DNA of 64,000 bases from Ooceraea biroi (GCF_003672135.1 NC_039515.1:10540001-10604000), one strand, 5' to 3'. Shown: positions 36,863 to 50,424, numbered from the stretch's first letter. Numbers and translations are program-made. The notes: a model not told the origin generated them from the sequence alone.

Positions 36863-37730
36863 CCCGCTTGACTCGCGCGCGGTCTCTCCGTCTCCCTCCC
36901 TGCCTGTCTGCCTCTTCATCTCTCTCTCGTATCTGTCCGCCCTGCGTGCGTGTTTCTCGCGTGCCTCCTCGCCACACGCACCCGGACTACTCTCTCCTCA
37001 TCCTCGACCACCGCGCGATCGATGTGACATCGTGCCGTGCCGCGTCGTGAGCAGTGTGCTCGGCTCTTGTGTGCTCGCCTCGCGGTATCGCGGATACGCA
37101 TCGCACCGCGAGCGACAGGACTCGTTTGACGAGCCGCCGCGCCAAGGGACACCGAGGCTCCCGGCGTTTACGCGCGTACAAGCGAGTACGCGGCGACGGT
37201 GCGTGCGTGCATGCGTTGCCGACGGCAACGTCTCTCTCGTGAGTGCGCGTATCCCGAGGCAGTTGTGTGGCGCGCTCCTCTCTCTTTCTCTCCTCCCTGC
37301 CCTGTCCCTTCTACCTCGTCTCTCCCTACCATCGTCCTCTCTCCCCGCCAGTGCCCTGCGCCCCTTCGCCCATCGTCTTCCTTTCTTTCCCTCCGTCCTT
37401 TTCCCGGTTCTCTCTCTCGCGCCCTCCCTTTCCCTTCCTCACTTTTCTTTCTCTCGTTCCTCCCTCCTCCGTCCCGCTTCCCATCGGTCGAGACGACCGT
37501 AGAATGCACGACGAGGCTGCCACAGTCGTCGTCGCTGTCATCTGTTCCCGCATTCCCTCCATCATTGTCGTGCTCGTCGGCTCCGTCGTCGCTCTCGTCC
37601 GTGCCAACGTACGTCTACGTTGACCGGCTTGTTGAAGAGGACATCGCGCGCCGCGGGTGATAACGCGCTGCTAGCCTATCTAGTGGACCTCTTTTAGTGA
37701 GTTCAGTGCCGTGGTGATCGCGCGAACGTC

Positions 37731-37824
37731 ATGGAGATCGAAGCGAAGCAGCGTAGCCAGAAGACTCGCCGACGGGAGCGGGCGCAGCGCATGCTGGCGC
37801 AGAGGGAGAGCCTGGCCACCGCGA

Positions 37825-37855
<31 letters not shown>

Positions 37856-38141
37856 GTCGCAGCAATCGCGGCAACGGCCGCCGAACGACGAGGAGGACAG
37901 TCACAGCGGCGAGGACGAGGACCCCGCCGGCGGCGGCGGCGGTCTCGGCCTCGGACTCGGACTCGGTGCCAAGACCGGTCATCCGCGGGACGGCCACTCG
38001 CGGCCGCCCAGGCCGCCACGACCCTCCAGGCACCGCAAGAAGTCTTCTCTCGCGGCCGCTAACCAGAAGGAGCCACCCTTCGAGGAGGACATTATCGATG
38101 GATTCGCCATCCTCGCCTTCCGCACGTACGACGACCTCGAG
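37731..38141 (+). CDS. tay: AUTS2/FBRSL1/tay-bridge family protein, first coding exon (partial gene)
   Basis: The 137-codon exon starts at an ATG after stop-containing leader and ends in phase 0 at CTCGAG|GTGAGC. It encodes a basic N-terminus (QKTRRRERAQRMLAQRE), a run of ten glutamines (33-42), an acidic patch (NDEEDSHSGEDED), a Gly/Leu repeat, a Pro/Arg-rich segment (SRPPRPPRPSRHRKK) and finally EEDIIDGFAILAF at about 118-130. The last motif matches the EEDIIDGFA motif at the same place in vertebrate AUTS2 exon 1. Vertebrate AUTS2 is a nuclear protein in a non-canonical PRC1 complex, and Drosophila tay bridge acts in brain development. No further exon of the gene could be identified in the remaining 25.8 kb. 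Confidence 0.75.
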
Positions 38142-41063
38142 GTGAGCGGCACCGCGCGAATCCGCGCGTCCCCTTGGCGCGGCGACTCGCGTCGCTCGCA
38201 CCTACTTAACCTAAAAACGCTTTACACGCTTCTTGCGTACACCTCATCGGTGTATGTTCTTTCTCACGGCTCTTCTCGATTCGGAGATTACGTTCGGGCA
38301 TGCACGAACCGCGCGTCTATGAATTGCGAGCTGGAAATGTTTGTTTTGAACTCGAAGAGGTCGACTTGAAAGGCGTTGATAGTCCAGCCGTCTCGATTCG
38401 GATTGTTTAGGTTTCGGGTTGTACGGAGGGAAGATAGTCGGACCAAACGGTCTGCCGAATAAATGCCCGACGTTATGAACAAAAGTAAATGTCATTTTGT
38501 TTATGACATCTTTAAGTGGGCTTTCCTGAATTCAGTGACATGCAGAATGTCTATAATTGAATAATTTCTGGCTTTTAGTTGACAAAATACGAGCTGTTTC
38601 CTTGAATTATTCTTCAAACATTTACATTTCGTAAACATCGCCTCTGAATGAGAATCCTGTCAATCGTTTCGGCTTTATTCACATATTTGCTCTGTGCAGT
38701 AACACGAATTGCCCATCAACAACAATACAAGGTTACATCAATTTTTAAAAATATCTTTAATATGGCAGTTTAGATATCGGGCGCAAAGTATCTATCGAGA
38801 AACTCCTTGAGAAAGTGAAATACTTTTAGCGTTTCTGTCCAAAGTTACGTAGCAAATGTAAATAAAAATTTTACTGGTCTTAAGCTTTCCGCGTTTCCGA
38901 ACATGACAACGCATTTTGAAGAAAAAGTAGAGAGAGTCCATCTTTTTTGATCACGGAATGATAGATGGCACGGTCCAAAAGAGCAGTTCCATTGTTTTCG
39001 ACTGCGCCGTGTGTCACAATAACAGTCTGGTCAATGACACAGTTGTCAATTGGGAATGAAAGCGGCATTCCTTTTTTCGTACAAAAGATCGACCACTATT
39101 TTCTCTTAATCCACAAATTCACAGTAGATTATCATTCAATTCTATGTTTTCGAGGAAAGCTTATTAGTGTGGTAAGACACTTTTCATTGTTGGCATTCTA
39201 AAGACATTTTAAAGACATTTAAATGATTGTAGAACTTATTGGCAATTTTTTAACTGGATCAAACGTTTGATGCTTGAAAATAGCTGAATCAATTTCTCAC
39301 CCTTCAAATTTCCAACTTTCCAAATTTTATTTGACGAACTTTATAGCAGGCAAATATCGTGATTTAAATTACATTTTGTATGCAGCGTATTCTAATGAAG
39401 AAAATATGCCATACGCCAGTAACTTGCACGGAATGCAACGTATACCATTCTTTACCCAACGACGTAACGTCAGATCAGAAAAATTGAGAATTGCAGGCTC
39501 CGAGAGTATTAACAAACAAGCGTGGGCTAATGTGTGTGTACGCAAAAGTGGTACATTAAACAGAACGGAATAGATTTCTCGTTCGTGATAAACGTATCCG
39601 AACGGATTAAGTTGATTGCTGCGCGCAGCGAGATCGGATGATCTCCATTCAGAGAATTACAACGAATTACGGAAACACGTTGGTTCTCACCAAGTCCCCG
39701 ACCTCGGTCACGGCTTAATCGCGGTTAAAGTCGAACCGATGTTGCAGCAACCGGCCTTTGGAACGCACCGCAACGATATCAGCGACTGATAACGCACGAT
39801 CGTCGTCTCCTCTCGCGGATCGCATCGCGCTGACCATTTCTTTGCAGTGCGTAACGGTATCGAAACGCATACACGCATGTACGGTAGAGAACTCTCACGT
39901 GCACGAGCAGCGAGGAGAGGATCGATTCGTCGTGTTCGTGCGAGGCTGCGAATCCCCCTTGGGGGGGAGAAAGCCCCGTGTTTCGATCATTTAATCCCGT
40001 GCGTTATCAGATATGACTTGTTATTACAATATTTTTTTCTTCCATCCAGCTTTTGTTATTTCTGGAAGGTTTCTCTGATCTTTTTGAACTTGTGCGTACG
40101 CGTTTTGCCAAACTACGAAGATGTCTGAATGAATCTTATGAGTAATTGATTATACTGTCGAGCCTCTTTTAGTTCGGAGAGTTTTGTATATGTTACTTTG
40201 CACGATATAGAAGTAGCTGTTAAAACACAATGGGAGATACAATTAAAGGAAATTAAAGGAAATTAAAGGAAGATTTCAACTAGCAAGGATAGAACACTCA
40301 ACCTGAGTTGAATTGGAGATTGCGCGAATACGTCCTGGCCGTTGCGAGGGCAGATAAGTTGCTCCGCGAGAACTTGTCGATAACAGACAACATAAATTGT
40401 TCGCGGACGCTTGTGTTTTCGCTGTTGACATAAATTTACATCGTAAGAAATTGCGACCTTGCAACGCGAGCGCTTTAATACTCATTACGTGTCGTTCTTT
40501 ATTCATAGAGCGAAAAACAATGTTTCTTTACAACAGTTTTCAAGTTTTCCTGGTTTCCCAAAGTTGGAAAAGATCAATTTATGATGTCACGCTCAGCATT
40601 GAAAGGACACTTGTCAAATTAATTAGTGTAGAAATGAAGGCACATATATAGGCTTCGCTTTTCTTGCTTCTGCTTGGTTTTCCTTCTTTCTTGGAAACAG
40701 TCTAATTGTGGCGAACGACCGACGGTAGTAAAATTCATCGGTGCATACGTTGGGAGGGGCTCTTGAGAGTTTTTATTCCCGACAAGAGTAATCCTCGACA
40801 ATAAAATTCCCGCCATACATTGAGAGTGACACTTAATAAGTGGCCAATTGAAAATTTTATTCTTTGAGAGCGATCTCCAATAATAAAACCTTCGAGTGTG
40901 CGCTTCGTCTAGCCTTAGATATATCACGGGACATTTGATTCTCCTCCTTCGCTCTAAATTTATTAACATCCAGCTAGATCATTCTGCACATCATCATTCA
41001 TGCACTGTTTTGATCGGGCAGATCTGATTAGCGATTTTCCACACTTTTCTACGTTGCATCAAC
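38142..41063 (+). other. Intron 1 of the AUTS2/tay gene, first part
   Basis: No exon or transposon recognised apart from a short tandem GGAAATTAAA repeat at about 40246-40272. ORFs in this stretch have no protein features. Confidence 0.4.
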
Positions 41064-41065
41064 TA

Positions 41066-42337
41066 TTGGGTTGGCCAAAAAGTAATTGCGTTTTTTCCAA
41101 TAGATGGACATACATATCTTGAAATGTAACTAACTTCATTCTAAACCGCAAATTCATTATGTAGGTTAACAACTCACAGTTCAAGCTTCTTTTACAAAAA
41201 GAAAGTACACGATTTCGTTAACAATTGTTTGTTTGCCGTCGATTTCAAAATGGAAAATCAAAAAGAACATTTTCGTCATAGTTTGTTTTATTACTTCCGA
41301 AAAGGGAAAAACGCTGTGCAAGCTCATAAAAAGTTATGTCATGTATATGGCGAAGATGCTTTAAAACTGCGGCAGTGTCAAAATTGGTTTACTAAATTTC
41401 GATCTGCAGATTTTAATGTGAAAGATGCACCACGCTCAGGAAGGCCAATCGAAATTGATGATGACAAAAGAAAGGCACTGATCGATTCCAATCGGCGTTT
41501 AACGACCCGAGAGATTGCTGAGAATCTTAGCATATCGAAATCGAGTGTTGAAAACCATTTAAAACGACTTGGATACATTAGTAAGCTCGATATTTCGGTA
41601 CCACATGAGCTGAAAGAAATTCATCTCACTAAGCGTATTGACATCTGCGATTCTCTTTTGAAACGTGAGGAAAATGATCGATTTTTGAAACGCATGATAA
41701 CAGGCGACGAAAAATGGATCGTCTACAACAACGTCGAACGAAAAAGATCGTGGAGCAAGCGTGATGAACCTGCTGAAACACTTGAAAAGCAGATATTCAC
41801 CGAAGAAAGATTATGCTGTCAGTCTGGTGGGACTGTGTATTTTGAGCTGCTTGCAAGGAATCAAACCATTAATTCGGACGTATACTGTCGTCAACTGGAT
41901 AAATTAAATGATGCCATCAAACAGAAACGTCGAGAATTGGTGAATCGCAAAGGTGTTGTGTTTCACCATGATAACGCTAGACCACGTACAAGTTTGGTCA
42001 CTCGTGAAAAATTGTTGCAGCTTGGATGGGATGTTACCACATCCACCATATTCGCCAGACCTGGCACCATCAGATTACCATTTGTTTCGTTCTTTGCAAA
42101 ACGCCTTGAATGGTAAAACCTTTACTGCTGATGAGGATATGAAATCGTTGTTGGAATTGTTTTTTGCTGAAAAAGATAAGAACTTTTTTGAGCGCGGAAT
42201 CTTGAAGTTGCCTGAAAAATGACAAAAGATAATCAAACAAAATGGACAATATATTGTTTAATAAAGTTTTTGTTTCCCATGAAAAATTCGCCTTTTATTT
42301 ATATAAAAAAAACGCAATTACTTTTTGGCCAACCCAA
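41066..42337 (+). mobile_element. mariner transposon, family C, full length
   Basis: Inverted ends TTGGGTTGGCCAAAAAGTAA and complement with TA at 41064-41065 and 42338-42339. 1272 bp. The ends resemble mellifera-subfamily mariners. Another copy of the same family starts at 63729. Confidence 0.93.
41250..42222 (+). pseudogene. mariner transposase (family C), nearly intact
   Basis: ATG at 41250 opens MENQKEHFRHSLFYYFRKGK and the frame continues through both HTH motifs (TTREIAENLSISKSSVENHL) and the first catalytic Asp (ITGDEKWIVYNN). A local deletion near 41800-41830 removes the conserved KKVMLCVWWD segment, leaving LCCQSGGTV. A frameshift near 42030 moves the PHPPYSPDLAPSDYHLF motif into another frame, which ends at 42222. 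HHDNARPRT gives the second catalytic Asp. It is young but probably inactive. Confidence 0.9.
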
Positions 42338-42339
42338 TA

Positions 42340-43664
42340 TGTATCGGCTACAAGTCTCTGTCAGCACAGTCAATATTAATTTAATAAACGGTTCATATTT
42401 CTGGCAGGCAATATGCCTTTACAAAATGCCAGTAACGACGATTATCCTCATTTATCTTTTCGCCGGGTTAAAACGGCTTTCAAACAGGAAAGTAATCAAA
42501 GACGAGATTGCGGCCACTTCTAGAAAAGTTGCAGGCGATTGCCGTTATCGTCGGGGGAAACGAAAACGCTATATCCGATACATTTTTACGGCGTCGGCCT
42601 CGCGCGAGCTTATCTTCTCGCAGTCGGTGCGCTTTTTATTTGCGGATCGATCATAAAGACCGGTGGAAAGAACGCTTGACACTTTTGTGCGCGAATTTCC
42701 ACTTCTGTGATATTGCAGGACAGCCGATTCGAGGCACAAGGTATTTGGTTGATTGCGCGTCAGGTCTCGTGTCGCGATTTATCGGTGCGTGCACGCTCCA
42801 GATTATTACTTCTCGCTAGAAAACTTGGCGGGACGCGGCACGCTTTAAATCCGCAAATTAACTCGAAGGCACGCCGCGTAATTGCAGCTTCCTTTATCGT
42901 GATTTATCGTGGCCGCAAAGTTAATCGTTATCTTTCATTGTTCGCTTGCGCGCGCGCGCACAATTGCGTTGAATATGGTATCGTTGTTCGTCTCTTGATC
43001 ACTGATAATTCCGTTAAATTCAATTCCCGATGTCGTAGATGCGGCAAAACGACGAAGATATATCACGCTGCACATTGCGTCGTCATGAATAAATATAGAA
43101 TCCCGCGAATCCCGTTCGTGTACGCCTACATCATCGAGAGAGGATTTTCTCGTTCAAATTTGATAACTTGAAACTTCACGTTGAAACTATTTTCAACGTG
43201 ATATCACCTGGACGTATAATATCAAATTTGATATAATGTATTTGATTTAACTGTGATAGAAATCTGTGCAGTTTTTCTAAACACCCAATCAGTTACTGTG
43301 TAGTATTACTGCATTCTCATTAGATGATCGATATTATGTAGGACATGGACAAGAACTTGATAGAGTTTTGCTCAGTAGCTGAAGCAGTTTTCCTGATAAA
43401 AATATGTATAGTTTGCCTAGGCAACTGCAGGTGTTATTGTATTACTGTATTTCATAGCTGTATCAAAACTGCGCAGAAACTGGACTAACATAGTGTCAGT
43501 TACTGGGACAGAATATAACATAACTGTTAAATAACTGCTTAAAACCTGCACGAAATTTCTACCAGGGAAGATATTGCGTAATTATATTATTCTATCCTCC
43601 AAGGAAGATTTGGAATAAAATTATTATAATATTATTATTTAAATATAAAAGAATTAAATAATCC

Positions 43665-43671
<7 letters not shown>
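42340..43671 (+). other. Intronic DNA without recognised features
   Basis: CpG-richer at 42480-43150, AT-rich after. No exon with convincing splice sites was seen. Confidence 0.35.

Positions 43672-43701
<30 letters not shown>
43672..43701. repeat. (CT)n microsatellite
   Basis: Uninterrupted CT dinucleotide run. Confidence 0.95.
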
Positions 43702-43704
<3 letters not shown>

Positions 43705-43953
43705 TATGTTTCACAGTTATTCTATTTTCGCGCTATTAGTCACCTATAAAATAGAAATCAGCTTTGCATAATTTTCTTCGGTATTGAGTTAAAATTTATT
43801 TTATAAGTTAATAATCAGTCGTGCTTAGCAAAGTCATCGGCACATGCTTATTTTTATCATCAACACATTATTCAATCGTTTTTAATACGAACGCGATGAA
43901 ATTTTGATTGATTTCGAGTATTCCATAACACAGATATTTTCTTATATATCTTA

Positions 43954-43969
43954 TCTATCTATCTATCTA

Positions 43970-44023
<54 letters not shown>

Positions 44024-44252
44024 CCAATACCACTCACTCACTCACTCATTGACTCATCAACGTGCAGCCCGAACCACTGCACCTATCGACTTGAAATTTT
44101 AAGGGTATATTCCTACTATCACGTAGGTGCTCAGTAAGGGAGGGTTTTCCGAAATTCCACCCCTAATGGGTGAGAAGGGGTAAAATGTGTTTTTATTTAA
44201 TTTTACACATAAATATCGCGGGCGAAGCCGGGACGGGGGATGCTAGTATATT
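43954..44252. mobile_element. Interspersed repeat fragment after a (TATC)n(TA)n run
   Basis: A TATC then TA microsatellite (43954-44018) is followed by (CTCA)n, the phrase CACGTAGGTGCTCAGTAAGG, and a GC-rich tail GCGAAGCCGGGACGGGGGAT ending near GCTAGTA. These phrases recall a widespread arthropod interspersed repeat tail. I cannot assign the class (Helitron-like is one option). Confidence 0.35.
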
Positions 44253-44645
44253 TATAGAATTATATTTATAATTAGTATCAAAGTTGCCTCGCGTTCATGA
44301 CGACGATGAACCACGCAGCCGGCTCGATTTTGCAGGTGGCTCGCCTGTTGCAGCCCTTTCGCGATCATATATGGCTGTAGCGATAAAAATATAGCCCGCA
44401 TTTATACATCGGTTTTCTAAATAACATATGGTGTCAGCATGCCAGGTTTTCCAATAATTCGGAATCCAAATCCACGAAACGTGTAGAGCGATGCGAAAGT
44501 TTCTGTCAAAAACGTTTTTAAGGATACAAAACATGCTTTCATTTACATCAATATTTAATCAACTTGGTCGATAGAAAAAAATATCAAATGGAAACCGATA
44601 GAAACCGCGTTTCATCATTTTCATCACGGAATCATATGGAATTCT

Positions 44646-45952
44646 CAGGGGGTCTACCACACTTCAAAAAAGTGTACACCTATTGCCGAAAACGGTAATA
44701 AGTTCCGCATTTCTGCAGTTATTACCTTTGTTTCCTATATTGCCCAAATATTGCTTTTATTACCATTATTAATTAAGTATTACCGTTACATTGCCGTTAT
44801 TGCCAAATATTGTGCATATATTTCCTTATTTCTGAAGCTATTGCTTTCTATTTTCAAGAAAAAGAGAGTTAGAAAAGTATGAAAATTTGCATTTTAAATA
44901 TGAAAGAATCAAAATTAAAAAATTGATTAGTCCTTAGAATGGAGCAAACACAAAATAAAATAAAATATTATAATAACATATATAATAACATAACATATTT
45001 TATGTTATTATATTTTATTTTATGTTATGTGTTTTACATTAAATATTGATATTTCCGAATATTAATATTTAATGTAAAAAATTTTGGTTTGTTATTATAA
45101 AAGAAATAATATTTCTTTAACATAAAATATGTTGTTATTATATATGTATGTTATTATAATATTTTATTTTATTTTGTGTTTGCTCCATTCTAAGGACTAA
45201 TCAATTTTTTAATTTTGATTCTTTCATATTTAAAATGCAAATTTTCATACTCTTCTAACTCTCTTTTTCTTGAAAATAGAAAGCAATAGCTTCAGAAATA
45301 AGGAAATATATGCACAATATTTGGCAATAACGGCGCAATGTAACGGTAATACTTAATTAATAACGGTAATAAAAGCAATATTTGGGCAATACAGGAAACA
45401 AAGGTAATAACTGCAGAAATGTGCCAGTCGCGACAGAATGTGTCGTAGAATCCTGAATCTTTTGTAGGAATTAAGTTTTATGTATACATTCATGGAGATC
45501 ACCTTTTTTACTGTGACAGTTATACTATATAAGTAAAATATTGTTAAATATTAAATATTAAAATAATATCTGATTATTTACCCATTTTGACAAGAGAGAA
45601 CACCAAACTCTTACTAGAACTGAACTCAACTCACTTATTTGAACTCAATTTATCAAGAAATTATTAAGCACAGTTGCGAACTGTAGTAAGCACAGAAATG
45701 ATAGTGAGGATATTTGCGCGCCGGCTCGTGCTTGTTTAACTATTTCTGTTGTATTGCTTATTTATTTCCTGTTTATTTCCTCTATTGCTGCTTTATTATA
45801 CACTATTATTTTTTTATTTCCGTCTATTGCCTACTATTGCTTTTTTGCCCAATATTGCCGCTTATTTCCCAATATTGTGTAGTTATTTCCTTGTTATTGT
45901 TATGTATTGCTCAAAATTTGTACACCTATTGCCGAGTGCGGTAGACCCCTTG
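44646..45952. mobile_element. hAT-like non-autonomous transposon with 8-bp target duplication
   Basis: Ends CAGGGGGTCTACC and the imperfect complement GGTAGACCCCTTG are flanked by the perfect 8-bp direct repeat GGAATTCT (44638-44645, 45953-45960). An 8-bp duplication and a CAGGG start are hAT hallmarks. Inside, 44690-45420 is a large inverted repeat with its centre near 45050. The outer parts are built from repeated TATTGCC/TTATTTCC-like words. No transposase is present. Confidence 0.8.
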
Positions 45953-45960
45953 GGAATTCT

Positions 45961-48900
45961 AGATCCATGCATGTCGTCAATCAAGGTCGTTTTAACAGTG
46001 ATTGACAATGTTCCTATGAAAATACTGAAATCTCATAATGTTTTCGTGATCGCGGTAACTCGCATTATCAGTTTGCGTTGCAAACTCGCTCACTATCAAT
46101 ATATTCGAGACGGACGTCGCGCAGCGCGAATACTAGTCTCACTGATATTTCTTACTCTCTGTTTTCATTTCGCAAAAAGCGAAGTTTATCTTCGGGCGAC
46201 CGTTTCACCGAGGCGGCCGCAAAATACATATGACCATAGGTAATCGTTCATTATCATAATCATTACGCTCGCTGTGCTTGTTTATGCAACCGGCTTCGCT
46301 TCGTAAATTTATCGCCTCATGGCTTCTTTTATTTCATTACTGTTGCCTGCTTACGTGTCACAATCGAAGGACGAGAGTGACGAAATCGAAACAGAAGCGC
46401 AGTGTGTCTTGCAGCTGATCCGTTTTTCAACGTTGCAATAATTGTAGCGCGTTGAAATTAGCGTATTGAACGATTAGTTCGATCAGTCAGAATAATTGAG
46501 ACGCTCTTTTCATTTGGTATGAATAATTTCTCTATGTATTTAGTTCTGCATATAAACTTAACAGTATAGAAATAATAATTATTAAAATGATTAATATAAA
46601 TCAGGTATACTAATATATTCGCTGAATTACGATGCATATTAATGCTTTATTAGCAATAATGTTTTAATTATAATAAATATATGCTAAATATATATTAATA
46701 CATCCTCTAAATGCGTTACATAATTATATTACGTTAACGTATCAAAGCGCATTAACTGTTTCGTGCCATCGTATTAACATTTTAATATCTATATCATTAT
46801 TATTATTATTTTGTTAATGTCAACTTTACATTTAACGGCAACGCTCCATCATTCCTCATTTTCGTTTCGATTCTTAATTCAGAAATCATCTATCTATATT
46901 TTCGAACTTTATTCTGAAAAAAACATTTTACGCGCTCACCAGCTGCCATGAATTGTGGGATATCTTGTATAAGCGAATAAAGTGCACTTCCTCTTACCGC
47001 TAAAAACAACTGGCACCTTTTAACAGCGTTCAAGTGCAAAACGCGCCGTTATTGTTATCGCGTGTGCGAACGATGGAATTGAGCACGATCTAAAGTGTCG
47101 AAACGGGGCCTGTCCATCAATTCTCTATAGGTATTCTGGCATGAAAGTGGAGCCCTGAAAATTGTCGAATATTCGAAAGGAAAAGCGGAAAATCCGCTCC
47201 TATACCCGCGCGACGATTTTTTTTTTCTTAGCTAAGTACCGCCAAGTTCTCTCTCGAGTGGCGCGCTGTAATCTGTTGCTAATTAAATAGAATAGCAACA
47301 CTCGCAAGGGTGGTGGATAGGGGGAGACGCCTACATATTGAGGCAGCGTGGAATCGCGGTCCGTGAATTATCGATACCACTTCTCGAGAGATTATTAGAC
47401 TCCCCCTGCGTTATCGCAAATGATGCTGCAAATGGAACGTTTCGGAAAGTTCATCTCACCGATGAGGCGATGGTTGGTTCTCGGCGTTCTCGGACAAGAA
47501 GATGCGCACGCGTGAGAGAAAGAGAGAAGAAAAGCGAGGGAGAGAAAGAGAGAGAATTCAATCCTGTTAAAAATGACGTTCTCGCCGCCGTCGGTCGACC
47601 TTGGCTCGCTTATTTGGAAATGCACGCGAGCGAGGAGCGACCTGCTGCTGCTGCGGCAGCAGCACGCGGACGGCCTTGCGAGCGAATGAAATCGCTCGCC
47701 GCTAAACGCTCGGCTCCGATTTGCGAAATGTTTCGGCAAGAGCGTCGTGTGGATTGCGTACGGCGCGTCCGATGTCAAAGGCGCATTTCGCTTCTACCGT
47801 GTCCTTTTGCAATCGCCGACGGCGCGCGGCGATGACGGGGGCAGGAGGAGGCGGGAGAGCGATCCTTTTGATATCACCGATCCCGTCGGAATACGTAAAC
47901 CCCAACCCAGCTCCCAGGTGCCGATTCTCACGGCGGGTGTCTTTCGCCGTTTATTTGTTTGCCGTCCGCCCTCGGGACAAGATCGTTTCGTTTTCCGAAA
48001 AATACCGTACGCGCGCTAAAATCACCGTGAAATATATGTGCATGCGTAATTATGCCGTAACGACGCGCGCACGCAGCGAGTTTAACGCGTACCGACACGG
48101 CTGCGATTTTCAATCTCTCTCTCTCTCTCCTCCCTCCCTCCCTCTCCCTCTCCCTCTCCCTATCTCCTCTTTTGACTAATTAAATGTCCGCCGATTAATA
48201 ACATGCAATTTAACGCTTAATATAGCTGCATAAACATTTTGCAACATTTTTTTAGACACATAATCAAATTACAGCTTTTGTCGGTCATTATCTCGACAGA
48301 TTGTATCCATGGGATATGAGTACTATGATACAGACCTGCTGCTAACCGTAGCGGAAACAGACTTGCACAGCAAGCTATTTTTTTTTTTCCCCGTCAATAA
48401 ATTCCAATTATTATTATGTACACAGGATACGGTCAGTATACAGCTTTTTTTTCTGCACTTGTATGTAATACACGGTTTTGCATGGTCTGCAATAATTTAA
48501 TAGATATCCGAGTCGCACCGATTTGTGTATTTCATCAAAATCTCGAACGGCAAATCGCGCGGTGTTGTGCAGAGGCTCTAAAAAAAACCCAGTTGCCAGC
48601 AACGTTGGCTAAATTAAATTGCATTTTTAACGCCATTTTTTACCCGGAGACAAAGCTTCGCGTGCGAAAAAATTTATTTTACACTTTCCACGGAATTTTT
48701 TGGTCGGAAAATTCTGCGCCATTGTGCCACGAGTTCGTTGCATCTTGCACGACACGTATGAAAAAAGTGGTAAATGCGAAAATCAATAAAAATTATTGAT
48801 ATCACTTTGGAGTGGAATATTTATTTATAGTATCAATTTACGGCTAAAAGTGCTTCGATCGTCCACACGGAGCGTTACACTGATAATCACGATAAACTGC

Positions 48901-49620
48901 ACGCTCTATGAATAGAATATCGCGGAAAACGTGCTTATCATTATCCATTAAATTGTCAGCAAGCTGCGTTACATCCGAGCGCACTCTTGTAATGGACGAT
49001 GGACATGCACATTGATTGAAATATCGATCTCGTTGACCGACAATCTCAACTCCAAACTCTATTCCAAAGAGGGTCTATTAAAAAAAAGTCAAAGATGTCA
49101 GGCGATCGATAATCGTCGAGACGTACACTCGTAAAGCCGAGATGAGCTTAGAGTTGGATGATACAGATGAACCAGCGTTACATTATAAGAAATACGCCGA
49201 TACGATCGCTGCGATGTCGTTAATATCGGTGATTGAATCGTACGAATAAATTATTTGCTTCGTAAACTTTGAACGAGATCGTTATCGGAGAGAGACGAGT
49301 TTAAAAATTAACGAGTAAGTGACGCGAGGTGTCTTGATTAATTATGAGAAATCCCGATTGTCCCCCACTTCTCTCTCCTCTTCATTATTGTACAGGATAT
49401 CAAATTAGGGATAACGTTCGCCGTTACGGCTACTGATATTTGCAGAAATGTGGAAAACAGACGTATTCATAGGATCCGTCGCGGCACAAAGAGATTGCTT
49501 TAATTGACACATAATTATACTCCTCGAGACAGAGAGTAAGATTTAGAACGTAAACATCGGATCTACGTGTGTATGCGTATCACACATCACGTATAACTGT
49601 CACATTACGAGCTGTTGTAC
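45961..49620 (+). other. Intronic DNA with CpG island at 47.3-48.1 kb
   Basis: The 47300-48100 stretch is CpG-dense, with overlapping ORFs on both strands and a polyalanine-like GCN run, then a CT/CCCT tract at 48110-48170. I do not call a gene. It could be an enhancer or alternative promoter. The rest is AT-rich with nothing recognised. Confidence 0.35.
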
Positions 49621-50424
49621 ACCCTCAGAAAGGATTTCTGATAACGAGACGAAAAATATTCTTGACTAATTTAATCGTATCACAAGTATAAAAAATATGA
49701 AAATAAAACAATTTTTAATTTAAATCAGTAATTTCTATTCTTCTCTCTCGAATTAAATAACATTGTCTTACTGTCTTGAGACAAGAGTAACATGTGCAAA
49801 TTTATGCTTATATATTCTTGTATGTAGACTAATTTGATATTAGCGCCACTTTATAGTAGGCTTTGTCCATGTCGACGCATCATTTTCTCACAGTCGCTCG
49901 TCGACTCGGCGCTTCTGCGTCCTTTATTCCGATAAAACGGCCAATATTTATGTGTTGCAATCGAAAATCGGGAAAGTGTTTCTGTTATTTACAATGCAAG
50001 AAATATTAAAAGATATGGAAATGTAAGTAAGTATATACAATATACTTACTTGAGAAGTAAGATTCGAGATAAGACATTTCCATATCTTTTAATATTTCTT
50101 GTATTTAATATTGCAACACATAAATATTGGCCGTTTTGTGCAGATTCTACAAATTCTCTTAGAAGAATAGAATAAGATGTCTTTTAGATCTCACAATATT
50201 CTTAAATGAAGAATATTTTGAACTTGCTAGAAATTTGTATCTAAATCCTTCTGAGAAAATGAATGAGATAGCACCAAGATTATTTAAATGTAGATTTTCG
50301 AATTTTCTATTCAAGATTAAAACATGCTTCTTTTCAATAATAAATATGATTGTCGCTATAGCGATCTTATTTTATGATAGATTAAAGAGTAATAGCATTA
50401 AGTCCAGAAATCTTTTCTGTGGGT
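49621..50424. mobile_element. TIR element ACCCTCAGAAAGGATTTCTG, copy 1
   Basis: Begins ACCCTCAGAAAGGATTTCTG and ends with the imperfect complement CCAGAAATCTTTTCTGTGGGT. The interior has an inverted repeat around ATGGAAATGTAAGTAAGTAT. 804 bp, no coding capacity. The copy at 51430 is closely similar over its whole length. Confidence 0.7.

Larger units (their letters stand above)
35101..37730 (+). promoter_or_regulatory. CpG-rich promoter and 5' leader of the AUTS2/tay gene
   Basis: A 2.6-kb stretch of high GC and CpG content runs directly into the start codon at 37731. It contains tetranucleotide repeats (CAGT then CGGA, 36101-36143), a CT repeat and CGCT run (36811-36860), and a long pyrimidine-rich tract (37270-37490). 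Long ORFs here occur in several frames on both strands and reflect composition. Transcription start is not identifiable. Confidence 0.5.

Noticed and set aside
36756..37502. 248-codon plus-strand ORF in the CpG-rich leader
   Set aside because: Composition is dominated by CT runs (Ser/Leu/Arg/Pro) with overlapping ORFs in all frames; no conserved motif, and it lies just upstream of a recognised start codon.
43954..44018. CRISPR-like short repeats
   Set aside because: It is a simple TATC/TA microsatellite without spacers, in a eukaryotic genome.
47338..47835. 165-codon ORF with an alanine run
   Set aside because: It lies in a CpG island with opposite-strand ORFs of similar length, and has charged low-complexity composition; no splice sites or motifs.
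48416..48799. 127-codon ORF with several cysteines
   Set aside because: Cysteine spacing matches no zinc-finger pattern I know, the frame needs a non-ATG start, and the DNA is AT-rich intron.
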